This document shows, one piece after another, positions 46,741 to 59,370 of a DNA stretch of 64,000 nucleotides. Below the pieces are notes generated by a model that was given only the letters and a program-made list of their open reading frames with translations, ran no database searches and was not told the DNA's origin. Position 1 is the stretch's first letter, and each line of letters begins with the position of its first letter. Location of the stretch: positions 486,448-550,447 of the forward strand of contig BCIV01000015.1 in assembly GCA_001600055.1 (NCBI GenBank), written 5' to 3'. A program made the position numbers and the translations under genes. The DNA is from Filobasidium wieringae (Eukaryota; Basidiomycota; Tremellomycetes; Filobasidiales; Filobasidiaceae).

Positions 46741-49319
46741 ATGGCTGCACAGTACGATCCTATCGCGCCGTAAGTGTCTAACAGAGGGTTCCTTTCTTCT
46801 CCCATCCATCTTCTATCCTCGTCTCATACTTCCTACCTGCTGCTCTTCATTCCGCCCGACTGAATGCTTTGACGCTGACCTAATTCCGCCTCGATCCGCT
46901 CCTCTCCACTTACAGTCACTCACCAACGTACCAATCACACTTCCGATCGGAATCCATTCAATCCGAATCGGACCCCATGATGAACAACCCCGCTCAGGGG
47001 GGATCGAGTAGACAACAGGGTATGCCTGTTGGACGGAATGAAGAGGTCGGTGGGGTACAGAGGGGAATGGTCGGCGCCGGGTATGGACCTTATGCTGTGA
47101 GTCGGTCTCGGAAAACGGAAGGACGTGCGGTGGGACGGAAAACTGATGGATGGTGATATAGTACACACTACCAGCAGGTCAACCGGGACCAGGTCGATTC
47201 CCTTCCAAAGAATCTTCTTCTTCCTTTGACAGCGCCGCCTACCTCCCTACCAAAGGTCGACACAACCTTTCCTCTGCCGAACAAGCCCAAGCCACTCCCA
47301 AGCAAGATTCAGCGACTACGGCTTTTTTGTTATGGGATAACAAGGACGATATGGATGATAATCTCCACATGGCCGGTGGAAAAGCCGACGATCACTGGGA
47401 TCCATTTTCTCTCCGTGGTTGGTTGAACGCCGTGACGATCTTTGTCCTCCTCACCGCCCTCATCGTCTTGTTCGCCGGTTGGCCGATCATCGTCGCCTTC
47501 CAAAACCACGCCAATACGAACGGCGGCAACACTCCCGGATTCAATCTGGGAGGGATCAACGGGAGTGGACAGGTACCGGCGATAACCAATTTCCCTAGCT
47601 TGATCGATCAGGACACTCCGGCCAATGTGAGAAGTAGGACAGGGTTCGATGGGAAGAGTTACGAGTTGGTCTTCTCTGACGAGTTCAACACGGATGGGAG
47701 GACCTTTTATCCCGGTGATGATCCGTTCTGGGAGGCCGTTGATTTGCACTGTCAGTCGCTTCTCGTTTTCGTCACTATCACCTTTGATCCTCATACCAAA
47801 CGCGTTGTTTCTTGCAGACTGGCCCACTGGAGATTTCGAATGGTACGATCCAGGTCAGATCACTACTAAAGACGGCTCCCTTGTCATCGAGATGTTGGAG
47901 ATGGAGACGCACGGGTTGGACTTTAGGAGTGGAATGTTGCAGAGTTGGAACAAGTTTTGTTTCAGTCAGAACGCATATATCGAGGGTGAGTCGGGCTATT
48001 TGGACTTGCGATTAGTGAGATGGAGAGGAACGGAGGAGCTCATTTGGATCGGACTTTTGTTTTGGGATGTAGTTTCGGTTAGGTTGCCAGGAAACAATAG
48101 GGTTGGAGGATTCTGGCCTGGTGTTTGGACTATGGGTAACGTGAGTCGCTTTGCCATATAATCAACGAAGACCACTTCGTCTGATCGTTCTTTCTACTGC
48201 AGCTCGGACGACCGGGATACGGAGCTACGACCGATGGGACCTGGCCTTACTCCTACGACGCTTGTGACGTCGGAACTCTAGCGAACCAAACGTACGCAAA
48301 CGGGACCGGTCCTACTGCCGCCCTTACGACCGGATCGAACGATGGTCCTCTCAGTTTCCTGCCCGGACAACGATGGAGCGCTTGTACTTGTACGGGAGAA
48401 GATCATCCCGGTCCTGCTACGAACAAGGGACGAGGTGCACCCGAGATTGATATCATCGAGGCCCAGATCGATGTTGCGAAATCGATCGGGGAAGTCTCTC
48501 AATCGTTACAGACCGCACCTTTCGACGCGTCTTATCAGTTCGCCGAGGAGTACACCGAGTTGTACAGTACCACGACCGTACAGTACAACTCTTACCTCGG
48601 TGGAGTCTACCAGCAAGCCGTCTCCGCCCTCGCCAACACCAACTCTGCGAATTACGCCGGGACTTCGGGAGGATACGGAGTGTACGGGTACGAATTCACT
48701 GCGAACCCGAACGATAGGGATAACGCGTACATCACCTGGGTCAACACGGGACAACCCTCTTGGACCGTCAGGGCCGGAGCTACCGGACCCAACCCTGCCG
48801 TCGGATTGAGCCAGAGACCTATTCCCGAGGAACCCATGGCGATGATCATCAACTTTGGAATGTCCAACAATTTCCAGACTGTCGATTTCGAGGGGTTGAC
48901 TTTCGTGAGTCGACGCGTGCATGGTTTCGATTTTCCGAATACTTGCGATGTTGACCGGTTCTCATCGGTTTATCAGCCCAACTATATGTACGTGGATTAC
49001 GTTCGGGTGTACCAGCGATCGGATATGATCAATATCGGTTGTGATCCTTCGGATTATCCTACCAAAGAGTGAGTCTGACTCGTTTCTCGATCTCAAGGCG
49101 GCGTGGAGACTGATGCGATCGGTGTGATGAAAGCTTTATCGACCGACACCCTACTGCTTATAATAACCGCAACTTGACCACTTGGGATCTGGTGAGTCGA
49201 TCGTCTCATCCGATCGCCTATCGTGTTTGCTAACCCCCGAACTCGACCGACAGTACCTCGCGACGGAAGAAGGCTCCAAGTTCAACTGGCCCAAAAACCG
49301 TTTGATCGATACCTGTTAG
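46741..49319 (+). CDS. KRE6: Kre6/Skn1 family beta-1,6-glucan synthesis protein (GH16 fold)
   Basis: A short first exon ([10 protein letters not shown]) and a disordered cytosolic region lead to a single membrane helix, [20 protein letters not shown] (47425-47490): a type II topology. The lumenal SKN1/GH16 domain follows: [73 protein letters not shown] with the E-x-D-x-x-E-type catalytic box, and [12 protein letters not shown]. An intron at about 48906-48979 has a length divisible by three and so leaves an open frame. It ends KNRLIDTC. Kre6/Skn1 act in the ER/Golgi and plasma membrane to build beta-1,6-glucan. About eight introns are present. Confidence 0.93.
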
Positions 49320-49661
49320 ACGATTGGTTGTATATCATTTCTGATGGATACGCATGCGTGATTGTGAAGGATCGTCTTGTCTGAGAAGTAGCGGTGTGCC
49401 AGTTTGATAGTTGACCTGCTGTGGGGTAAGCCCAACTTGAATTGTGGGACATGCCGCGAGTTGCCGATTCGTTCGGGATTGCCGGACCGGAGATGACCGG
49501 TGTTGAGTATGGCTCGGTGATGATGTGATCGAGCAAAGCGTACATTCGTTCATTCGTCCAGTCACAGAGCGACTGAGCACTACTAGCTACTAGGTACTCA
49601 TTGAATCGTACACTAGTACAGACGATCGATCTTGTGTTTTACATCTTATACCTCACCCATA
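49320..49661 (+). promoter_or_regulatory. Spacer and DLD1 promoter
   Basis: This 342-bp region lies between the KRE6 end and the D-lactate dehydrogenase start. I see AT/GC-mixed sequence with no clear TATA box and no motif I can assign. Confidence 0.35.
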
Positions 49662-52091
49662 ATGTTCAGAAGATCGATACCTCGCTCCGTGTTCAAGTCC
49701 TCCACTCGGACTCGAAGCTATACAACGCAGAAACTACGTCAAAGTGGGGAGCCTTCGAGAGCAGTCACTATAGGTCTCACTGCAGGATTGACGGCGACCG
49801 CATGTTATGCCTACAACCTCCTGAGAGACGGAGATGCAAGCAAGGTCTACGCGGAGGGTCATTATGCCGACCTGACTACCGCTTCCAAGGGTATAGAGAA
49901 GGAGGTCAAGAAGACGGAGTACAGTTTCGCGGACAAAGAAGCTACCAAGAAAGCGATCGCTGCGCTGAAGGGGAAGTTGGGAGTGGAGAACGTTTCGGAA
50001 GATATGGATGAGCGATTGGGTCATGCTCAGGCTGGAGGAACGCATCATCATCCTGCTAAAGCGGATGTGGTGGTTTACGTCGAGAGCACACAGGATGTGG
50101 TAGAAGTTATGAAGATCGCGAACGAGTTCAATGTACCGGTTGTACCGTATTCAGGTAGGTCGCTTGTGGCGTTTCGGCTAACAGAAGGGTTGACAAAATA
50201 CCTCTCGCTTACAGGTGGGACCAGTCTAGAAGGACATATAACAGCTCCTTACGGAGGTATCTGCGTAGACCTAAGCCGAATGGACAAAGCAATCGCCCTA
50301 AACGGTATGCTTTTCTTCCTATTGATCTGTCACGAAAGAGCTGAACTCATTCTTATGCTCTTTTCTCGTAGTCGAGGACTCGGACATGATCGTCCAATCA
50401 GGAAAGCAATGGGAAGAAATCAACTCGGATCTCGCTGAACAGGGGATCCCGCTATTCTTCCCACTAGACCCAGGTCCGGGGGCTACGATCGGGGGGATGA
50501 TCGGGACTGGATGTAGTGGAACGAACGCTTGCAGGTATGGGACGGCTAAGGCTGAATGGATTTTGAACGTCGTACGTATATGACATGTGATACACTGCGC
50601 TAAATTCGCTTGAGCTGACAGCCAACAACTTCTAGACGGTGGTACTCGCCGATGGAGAGGTGATAAAAACGCGTCAAAGAGCCAGGTAAGCTTGAACCAG
50701 CTTTATATCTCGCTTACATACCTCTTATTGCCTTCGCTTGAGCAGGAAGTCATCTGCCGGGTTCGACCTTACGAAACTATTCATCGGTGCTGAAGGGACT
50801 CTCGGAATTGTTACGGAAGGTGAATCTTCTGCCGCAGTCTTACCGGGTGAGTTCACTGAAACTTGTTTGTTGGGATAGCGACGATCCGGTTAGCTCCGCT
50901 TTTACCCACTTCAGTGGCTGTTTCTGGATTTCCCGATGTGGAATCGGCTGTCGAGGCTGTAAGGGAGGTGATCAACTCCGGGGTTCCTGTCCGTGAGTAT
51001 GTCTATGTACAATATCGAGTTCACCCAGAGGTTGATTTGTCGCTTCTTCGATAGAATGTGTCGAGCTATGTGATAAGCTGTTGATGAAAGCGCTACGGGA
51101 TCACGGCGTAAGTCTGCTCTCGGCTTGATCATGACCGAGAGACTGCAAACTCACTCTCTTTACCTCCTTCCAGGGTCTCTCCATGACCCTCCCTGATAAA
51201 GACTCTATCTTCTTCAAATTCCAAGGCAATCCAGACGCTATGGCAGAAGCGCAACGTATTGCCGCAGAAGTGGCGAAAAGACATGGGGCGACGGATATGA
51301 TCTTTGCTAAAGATCAGGATGAAAGTAAAGCACTGTGGAGTGCAAGGAAGAACGCGCATTGGGCCATGTTGGCGCTGGTTGATGGCGGAAAAGCTTATTC
51401 CACTGGTCAGTTTGCGATATAGGCAGTCGATTTGCATCACCAGAGGCTTATACTTGGGCTATAGACGTCTGTGTGCCCGTTTCGAAATTACCACAACTGT
51501 GCCGTGAAACGCAAGCGGATCTGGCAGAACACAATATCGTTGGCCCACTCTTAGGGTGAGTTTATTTTCAATGTCAATTCTCCTTCACCATCGTGCGGCT
51601 GAACACACACCACGTTCCAGTCATGTGGGAGACGGGAACTTCCATTGCGGTCTGATATTCCTTCCCAAAGACTTCCAAAAGGTAGATGAGGCGGCACATC
51701 GGATGGTTGACCGAGCAATCGCGCTAGGCGGGACATGTACAGGTAAGTAGCAGAGACGCGCGTCAGAGGGAGCGTGTTCGATATGCTTCTGACCTTGGAC
51801 GCACCATAGGGGAACATGGAGTTGGAGTTGGTAAAAAGGTGAGTTTGACTTAGAGCTCATGTCTGACCGTATCTCATCTCTGTCTTGTTCGGCTTTCCCT
51901 TCGCATGTAGGGATATCTGCGAAAAGAGCTAGGAGATGGTACGGTCGAAGTGATGAAACGACTGAAACATACGATGGACCCGAAAGGCATCTTGAATCCA
52001 GGTGAGTCGCAATACATGTCCTTGCGGTGGTCTCGACTTCCTGCACAATTGATGACGAAAACTCTTGCTAGGCAAACTGTATCCCGATTAG
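49662..52091 (+). CDS. DLD1: Mitochondrial D-lactate dehydrogenase (cytochrome)
   Basis: The N-terminus MFRRSIPRSVFKSSTRTRSY is Arg/Ser-rich, a mitochondrial presequence, followed by a hydrophobic segment (GLTAGLTATACYAYNLL). The FAD-binding-4 domain has ADVVVYVESTQDVVEVMKIAN, PVVPYSGGTSLEGH and FPLDPGPGATIGGMIGTGCSG. The C-terminal oxidase domain has HVGDGNFHCGLIF, EHGVGVGKKGYL and MDPKGILNPGKLYPD. The enzyme oxidises D-lactate to pyruvate and passes electrons to cytochrome c. About nine short introns are present; the last joins NPG to KLYPD. The length and motif order match yeast Dld1. Confidence 0.94.
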
Positions 52092-52491
52092 TTGTCGTAC
52101 TGTATCCGCCCATGCTGCAGCATCTCATACCATGAAAGAAAGGAAGGGACGAATCATATACATCAGGCCTGTTGTATCTAAATCCATCTAACTTTTACCC
52201 CCAAACAATACTTGAAAGCTTCAATGCTCGGTTTGGAACCGAATTCTTCACGAGATGATCGACGAGCAGAGCAGTCCCCGATGGTCCATGAAGTAGGTTG
52301 GCGTTATATTCAAGAAAGAGCCAGGTTGACAAGATGGCTGGTAAAGTGAAGCCAGGGCGTACGAATTAGGCACATTAGGCGATCGAATAATGCGTATATT
52401 CATCTCGTGGCCAGCCGGTGCAGACCTTCGTAATACTCACATTGGCTCGCGTCTAAAACAAATCGTCATTTGGGTGATGACAAACAAAGTT
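52092..52491. other. Convergent intergenic region
   Basis: These 400 bp lie between the ends of DLD1 (+) and the small basic-protein gene (-). No gene or repeat is seen. Confidence 0.5.
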
Positions 52492-52937
52492 TCACAATCC
52501 TGATCGAGGGTCAGAGCTTGCATCAGGCTCGCCTAACTTCTTTTTGTACTTGGGTCGTTTTGGCTTTCTTCCTCGGCTATGTCATGGAACCCGGATATTT
52601 GGTAAGATTCAGGCCAGAATCACGACTAATCGCTTACCTTTCTTCAGGCTTTGGCTCCTCCTGTATGTTACCTAAAGTCTGCTGCTGAGCATCCTGCTTT
52701 GGCTGGGATACCAATTGCATGGTCTCGGGATTTTGCGCGTGTCTAGATCGCCTCTCCGCAGCCGCAAGAGCCAAAGCTCTCTCCCCGCCAGTGAAGCTGA
52801 ACTGAAGCCACGAGGCTAGCATTGCAGGTCATGAGAACGCGGTCTCCTTCATTACAAAGTAACGACTCACGTGCTGATTGAGAACTCGATGCGGAGGATG
52901 CGTCGCGAACTATGTTTTCACGAGCCTCATTCGACAT
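52492..52937 (-). CDS. Small basic protein with AT-hook-like C-terminus, about 110 residues
   Basis: Three exons can be joined in frame. MSNEARENIVRDASS...SQSA is followed by PSWLQFSFTGGERALALAAAERRSRHAQ and, after a third splice, SRGRKPKRPKYKKKLGEPDA, ending at a TGA at 52492-52494. R-G-R-K-P-K-R-P is AT-hook-like or a strong nuclear signal. A further exon upstream (ATG at 53061-53063, MSSSHTDPSQAS) did not join in frame and may be leader sequence. I do not recognise a family; a small nuclear DNA- or RNA-associated protein is inference. Confidence 0.5.
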
Positions 52938-54309
52938 TGAGCTAGAGAAGCGGTCGATTCTTCATTGAGATGAGATGACTTTACCTTTAACGTCGCGGGT
53001 CTCGTATATTGAGTTAGAGGAAATACCTGAGGCTTGAGATGGATCAGTGTGACTACTGGACATGATGCTCTAGCTCGCACGACTGCTGTTTCGGTGTAGT
53101 CTGAGAATGGCCGTCAGATCGAACTTCACAAGCGATGTATGTACTAAGCTAGACAGGCACGTTTGTCAAGCTGATCACGAGCTAACAAGCCTGAAAACCG
53201 ATAAGGGGCAACAAAGGAGGTCGAAGAGGTCATGGGGCTCGCACATGACACAGCGGTAGTTACATAGCTGGTGACGTTGCTGGTCATGATGACACGCAAA
53301 GAAGTCTAACTAATAGCTGCATAGGAGGATCCAATTCGACTAATGCTTTCGCAGTAGACAGCCGTGATCTTTCATAACTCTTCTATCGTCAAACGCGTGT
53401 CTGCCCGTATGTACGCGCTGCTTGCGTATTGTGAAGCTTCGATACCAACGTCACATCACTAATCGAATTTGGTGTCTCTCTTGCAAGAGCCCTGAGTACT
53501 CGGCAGGTCAATAGATCGGTAGTCGGACATGGAAGTCCACAAATTACCTTCTGGAATTCTCAGATTCTATAAATACATTCCGGGTCTCGTTCCGCCCCCT
53601 ATCAACCGCAGGTGCAAAAGACGATTTTGGAAGATCCGTATACCATTCGACTACTGGCTACTGGTAGGTTCCTGGAATAATCACTCTGCCTTATACAGTC
53701 AGCAGCGATCGATCGTTGAAACGATGTTTAGACCTCCAGTCCGGCACGCCATATCGGATCTGACAGATTACATCGTGCAACGATCAACGTTGCTGTATCT
53801 TCATTCAACGATCCTTCGCACAGCCAGGCTGCAATTACTTCGTCCTGTTGACAGTAATGATTCACGACGACTCCACATTAAAAATCCTCAACCTTGTTAG
53901 ATGCCCATATCTGGAAGAGAAAGACATGAGAATTATGATTGATGAATCAACATATAACCCCAAAGAAGATGCTTTGGGGAGATGGATGAGATGATAATTC
54001 CATGCTGGGTTTTCTGCGAGATCGAACAAGCTCATTACGGGTAGTTTGAGGAGTAGTCCCTCTTGGTAAGCCGCTTCCTCCAGCAAGGAACCGGTAGTGT
54101 AGTTTTGCAAATCAAGCTCATCCACGCGAGTACACGTCGTGATCTTTACATGCTTTTGAGATTTTAGCACTATACTCAAGACATCTTCCGATCAATATCT
54201 GAGGAGTTTGCTCATGATGATCGAGACAAAACACTTGGCACCCCTGCTCGAGGAAACAAGGATTCAATTTGGGAGTCATTTGCCATTACAGTGGACTTTT
54301 GCGCATGAT
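52938..54309. other. Long stretch without a supported gene
   Basis: These 1.37 kb hold the 5' region of the small basic-protein gene and the 3' region of the coiled-coil gene to the right. Frames at 53529-53900 (+) and 53862-54179 (-) reach over 100 codons but show no motif, no splice logic and no biased composition. I see nothing I can support. Confidence 0.4.
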
Positions 54310-55884
54310 CTATTTTACACCTCCTGCTCCTCCAGTACCCTGAGGACGACGTTTGGGCTTTGTAGTCGCTTGAGGTGTATATCCATCTATCCAGTTAGGT
54401 TGGAATTTGTGCGTACACAGGATTAGCAAAAAACTCACTAGATGTTGGAGTGGAACCAGAGCTAGGGCCGGGATAATTTATACTCGAGGCTTGTCCTTCA
54501 TCCTTGGTGCTGAATTGGTCACAAATTGTGCTCAGAACGTTTCCTCCGAGCCTTTGACCTTGCAACGTGTGCCTAACCGCGGGGCAAAAAGCAATCACTC
54601 ACCTGAACAAAGACGGATCGAATCCCTTGTGAGAAGAGCCTTGATGACGATGGAGGACAGGTCAGCGGTAATTGACCGGAGGAGATCGTCAACAGATAAT
54701 TTACCTGGCTTTCGTGCCCTCAGTTGCTCTTGAAACTCTCGGACAAGCGTTGCTTCTGAGCATTTTGACGAGTGTTGGTCAGCTGAGCCACGTATGTGCA
54801 ATCTCAACCTACCGTCTTTTTTTATGCGCGCTGAAATCTTAAGGCTAGGAAGAATGACCATTGATAAACAAATTTAAGCAGTCATCGACTTACCTCGGCC
54901 TCTCTCAGCATCTCTGGGTTTAGATCCTTTGCTAGCCTTGTTTAGCTCTTCTTGTTTCTTAGCGTTGAGCTCGGCGACTGCTTTCTGGTAGAGTATCTCC
55001 TGTCGTTCTTCGAATTCCCTCTCCTTCTTCCTTGTGATCTCGTCCCTTATAGCCCTCTCTCTTGCCTCTGGCGAATTAGGATCCTTCAAAGCCTGGATAA
55101 TTCGTTCCGTTTCGCGGTCGAGCGCGACGGCTCTAGCAGAAAACGAGGACTGTGGGGTATTGCCCCGATTGAAGCTTCCAGCGCTGTACGAGTTCACACT
55201 TGGCCGGAGGGAAGCCGTTTCACCGTGGCTGGTGTTTACCCCCCGGTTCGACCCAGTCTGATAATCGAAAACTGATGGGGGGAAAATTTCCGTCGGGGAT
55301 CTTGGGCTATAATAAGAACCTGGGTGGCCGCTTGTATTGTAACTCGACCCGGTCGAAGCTGTCCCTGGTCTTGAAGTATCCGGGTATGAAGTGAAGGAAG
55401 GCACTGAGCCTGAATTGGTGCTGGAGCACCTGAGTCCTCCAGATGAAATGGTTGGGGCATCGGCTGCATTCGATAGCAATGATTATCTGCGAACTAGCGC
55501 TCATTCTATACGAACTCACGGGGATTGGGAGTAGGCCACGTGTAGTTCCGATGAGCGCCCAAATGCACCCAAACATCAGGGTCTAATGCCGGTCTGTATG
55601 CGAATATACCATTCAACTCAATCCATACGAAATACTCGTCTTTCTCTTCATCGTGATAAGTCCAGAATTCCGTAGCCGTGCTCCAATAAAGATTTTTCAT
55701 ATTGGATCGTGCTATAGACGATGTAGGATTATTCGTCCAATTTTTTCCCGCGCACGCTACCACAATGTAATTGTGTTGGTGATGTAGATATAAGTACTAG
55801 TGGATAGGATACAGCCACCAGGAGGCTTATCAAAGGAGCAGTACTTCTGCCGGAACAGATAACGCGATTCCGTTTGCGCGGCAT
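54310..55884 (-). CDS. Coiled-coil protein with aromatic-rich N-terminal domain, unknown
   Basis: Read on minus, exons join in frame. A possible start is MPRKRNRVICSG (55884), with a hydrophobic stretch APLISLLVAVSYPLVLIS. Then come MKNLYWSTATEFWTYHDEE, YFVWIELNGIFAYRP and WVHLGAHRNYTWPTPNPRE, a Ser/Thr/Gly/Tyr-rich linker, a charged helix (ALDRETERIIQALKD, then ITRKKEREFEERQEILYQKA), DAERGRG spliced to ADQHSSKCSEATLVREFQ, and DDLLRSITADLSSIVIKALL. The end is TTKPKRRPQGTGGAGGVK with TAG at 54310-54312. The aromatic segment looks like a compact domain I do not recognise. The start is less certain than the rest. Confidence 0.55.
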
Positions 55885-56658
55885 ACCTTGCTGATATCGG
55901 CTTCTCCTTTGTTTTCTGTTTCGCTTAGCTGTTCAGCATCGCCTCTTGATGACGATATATTGTATGACTGTTCGTTCTGTACTTATAGACCAGCAACTCT
56001 GAAATCGATCACTTGCTAGTAGCTAACGGATGAGCAGAAGTACAGCGGGGCCTCACGAGCTTACGATCGGGCTGACAGGTGCTATTGATCGCCGTATTAT
56101 ACTTCCTGAATGTCTATGATAAAGCCTCATAGATTGCGCAGTGTCTTTCTCGGTTTCACCCTTATGTCCAAGGTTTTCTGTTCACTGGTACCCCCGAGTC
56201 TGATTTCCGATGATGAACTCTACTGCTCATCGAATAGGGAGCGGAATTGTACCCACAACGACTGATGCAATGCTAGACTTTCCTCTCCTTCGCAAGACTT
56301 TGATCGATGAGAAGATATCATGCAGTCGTAACTTATACATGAAATGACTGTACTTTGCTAGGGATCGGAATAGCTACTCGATACACCGCCACAGGGGCAT
56401 ACCCAACCTTGTGAATGCCTCACCCTCAGGACATAACAGTTAAATGAACATATACCCTGAACTTAGTATGCAACGTCTTTCATTTGACACCTTCCTTCGC
56501 GGCGATGAACAGCTCATGTATGCACTCGTGCTTTGATCACGACCCACGATCCTCCTAATTTTATCATTCCATATACGCTCAAAAGTCGCTTCCTATACAT
56601 ATTCACTCTCGTATGCTGTACCACGTCTCATCTGTCTCTATGCTTAGGGCCTTGATTT
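55885..56658. other. Intergenic region between two coiled-coil genes
   Basis: 774 bp, AT-rich, with no ORF of note on either strand. It presumably holds the 3' end of the upstream minus gene and the promoter of the downstream one. Confidence 0.45.
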
Positions 56659-57426
56659 CTACTCAGAGCGCGACAGGTAATGCGACAGAATCGTGTCAGA
56701 AGATGAAGCGCTAGCTTCAAAGGGTATTGACGATACGTACCCGTTTGCTTTCTCTTGTTCTTTTTGGCGTTGTATTTGGGCCACAGCTGCATTTAGCTTT
56801 CTTATCCTTCGCTCCTCTTCGTATTCTTCCCGTTGTTCCTTATCGCGTTTCTCCTCTTGCGATCGATAGTATCGGTCTCTGGCTTCGCTTGGCGTGTATT
56901 GACGCTTGCTCTTCTCGATGAGATCTTTCTCAGCGCGTGTGAGCTGCACACTTGGTCGTCTATTGGATGTAGGCGGAGGATTGTACCCTGGATTCTCACG
57001 GATGAAACGAGCTTTAGGTTCCTCCTTGTACTCATACTGCTTGTGATGTAACGACGAGCTTGGACTTCGTGGGACGTAAAGGTAACCGCTATTAAGCGAG
57101 GCCGGGGGGGAAGAATGAACATAACGTGATTGGGTATAAGTTGATGGAGAGATAGTTGTTGTTCGGAACGTCTCGACTGTAGAATATGACGAGGAGGGTC
57201 GTGAACTAGAAGAACCCGAGCGCGGATGTCCAGCCCCAGCTGCGAGTCAGATAGTTACATGGATCGAAGATGTGATCGAACGACGAAAGCGGAAAGTAGT
57301 CTCGGTGAGCTTTTGCGGGAAGACTGATTAGAATTTGAATCCGGACGTACCTGCTGATACTGAGTACCGGACGCCATCTATCAACTGGAAATGTTGCCCG
57401 GTGTAGGAGTCAAAACCGTGTGACAT
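56659..57426 (-). CDS. Small coiled-coil protein, unknown
   Basis: The start MSHGFDSYTGQHFQLIDG (57426) splices (SVSA to GAGHPRSG) to a Ser/Tyr-rich segment. This leads to ENPGYNPPPTSNRRPS and a highly charged helix (LTRAEKDLIEKSKRQYTPSEARD, EEKRDKEQREEYEEERRIRKL), ending FEASASSSDTILSHYLSRSE at 56659. No membrane or catalytic motif is seen. It resembles the neighbouring minus gene in layout (Ser/Tyr linker, then R/E/K helix), so the two may be diverged tandem relatives. It is divergent to POLD4. Confidence 0.6.
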
Positions 57427-58141
57427 CTGGGTGGTCGCCTAAAGTGCTAGGTCGGCAGATCAGTCCAAGAGATGAAGCATCGTCACAAGATCTGGTATTT
57501 CACAGTGACGATTGGCTTGTAGTATTCATAGTCAAACGAGATCGACTCGTTGATAACCCAGTATGAAAGGAGGACAAGGTTCTTGCGAGTTTGCCGAGGC
57601 CAAGCCGCCCTCTAATCACCTGATATGATGCGAATATCTTATCTCGAAGCCGTCAGCTGGGCAGCTGGACAAGCATGGAGAAACAACCGACACCCCACGT
57701 GACGCTGAGCTTCTCGCAACGAAGAGTGGCGAATGCTGAACCTGAAACAGGTAGAGAATTGCATCCGTCTGGACACCTCGATCTGGCTGTATACACGTCG
57801 CCCCGTCATTTAGGACGCGTCTCGCCATTTTGAACGCGATCAAACGTCATCAGAGCGTGATCAACTTCCATTCCTGGAAATTCACTCAACTCCCCATCAT
57901 TCTCGACTCTACCCTGCCATACTCTCACACACCTCTCGCTCACATTCTAGACTCTACTGAACGCACACACAAAGTAGAGACAACCTAAGCTACTTATCCA
58001 TCTATCAGACCTCCTTATTGCGAAGCCAATCGACCTATCATCTCATCCGGACAAGAGATCACTCTCCTTCCTCATCAGAGCTCGAATACCTATCGCAGAC
58101 ATCGTAACGGTTCAGCCTTTCTCACACTCTCGATACATATC
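57427..58141. promoter_or_regulatory. Divergent promoter, coiled-coil gene and POLD4
   Basis: 715 bp between divergent starts. CACGTG lies at 57696-57701 inside CCCCACGTGACGC. The last 250 bp before POLD4 are C/T/A-rich (leader). No MluI-type ACGCGT box is obvious next to the POLD4 start; GACGCGTC occurs at about 57814-57821. Confidence 0.45.
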
Positions 58142-59370
58142 ATGCCTACTCTTCGAAGAAACGCCTCCTCTACAGTGCAAGCGACCAAAGTTGGAAATGA
58201 CGTCGGTAGTAAAGAAAAAGGACTAGGAGTAAAACGGACTGGAAGTGGACTGTCTACCGCTCAAGTAGGTTCTCTTTCCACCTGATCAACCGTTTCTATC
58301 ATACTCACAACTAATGTTTACTTGTGATAGCAGGCTCCTCTATCATTCGCAGCAAAGAAAGGACTCGGCAAATCACCTTCGAAGAAAAAACAACCTTCTC
58401 GTTTCCCCACTCCTGAAGAACCTTTACCCGTAATCAAGCCTATCGATCTAACACTCTCATCACCTGCGAAACCTGTCGAAAAACCGTCGGAGAAGAAAGA
58501 AGATGTACCTGAAAAGAAATTCGCTTCGGTCTTTTCCAAACCTGAACAAAAGAAAAAAGGCGTAAATCCTTTCCTTGATGAGGAGGATGATGAGCAGGAT
58601 CAGAAGAAACCATCAGTAGAGATGGTCAAGAGGGACGAATTCGGGTTCGTCTCTACTGTACCAGAGAACTATGCTCCTCTAGGCGAAGGAAAGGAGACGA
58701 AACAGATGATTGAAAACCTCCTTGGACCTAGCGTCACGGACAAATCAGAAGGATCGGAACTTCCCGATCTCTTAAACGACGATTCCAGCTCAACCACAAC
58801 TTCCGTACCTCAAGGTCTGAAAGTGCGTAAATCCATGATCAAAGCTTCCGAGGATCTCGCTCGTGCCGTCGAACCTGTCAAGACGGACATAAGCGGGAAG
58901 AGTAAGACGACCAAGGGGTCGAAGGAAAATAAGCTTGAGCCGAAGGATAAGAAGTGGGATGGGATTTGGAAGGATACGAAGCAGAAAATGGGAACTGAGA
59001 CTGATCTGAGTGAGTTCCTAATCATCGATTTCGACCTCAAACATACCTTACTGAAATTATCTGCTCCCAACTAGTTCACTGTACGCCGAAAACTCACAAC
59101 AGGGTGAATCATATCCTTCGTGTGTTCGATCTCAGTTCAGAGTACGGACCTTGTGTCGGATTGACGAGGCTAGAACGATGGAACCGTGCCGAAGCATGGG
59201 GTCTCGAACCTCCTTCCGAGGTGAGTTTTTATCAACCCGCGCAGTAGTTCTGCCTAGATATTGATCGATTGACTTGATAGGTGCGAGACATCCTTCTCAC
59301 TGATACTGCAGCCAAGGAGGTAGGGTATCGGGAAACGGTCTTCCACGATAGGGGAATCTATGTCCCTTGA
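58142..59370 (+). CDS. POLD4: DNA polymerase delta subunit 4 (Cdm1/p12) with long N-terminal extension
   Basis: Four exons (58142-58264, 58334-59009, 59075-59220, 59281-59370) splice in frame to 344 residues. The family signature is confined to the C-terminus: VNHILRVFDLSSEYGPCVG, then LTRLERWNRAEAWGLEPPSEV, aligning with human p12 and fission yeast Cdm1. The preceding 270 or so residues are Lys/Ser/Glu-rich and disordered, with a possible degenerate PCNA-binding stretch (QAPLSFAAKK). The subunit stabilises polymerase delta on PCNA during lagging-strand synthesis and repair in the nucleus. Human p12 is 107 residues, so this copy is over three times longer. Confidence 0.88.

Noticed and set aside
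48906..48979. Insertion in the KRE6 protein ([17 protein letters not shown]...)
   Set aside because: It is a GT-AG intron whose length is divisible by three; removing it restores the conserved join to [12 protein letters not shown].
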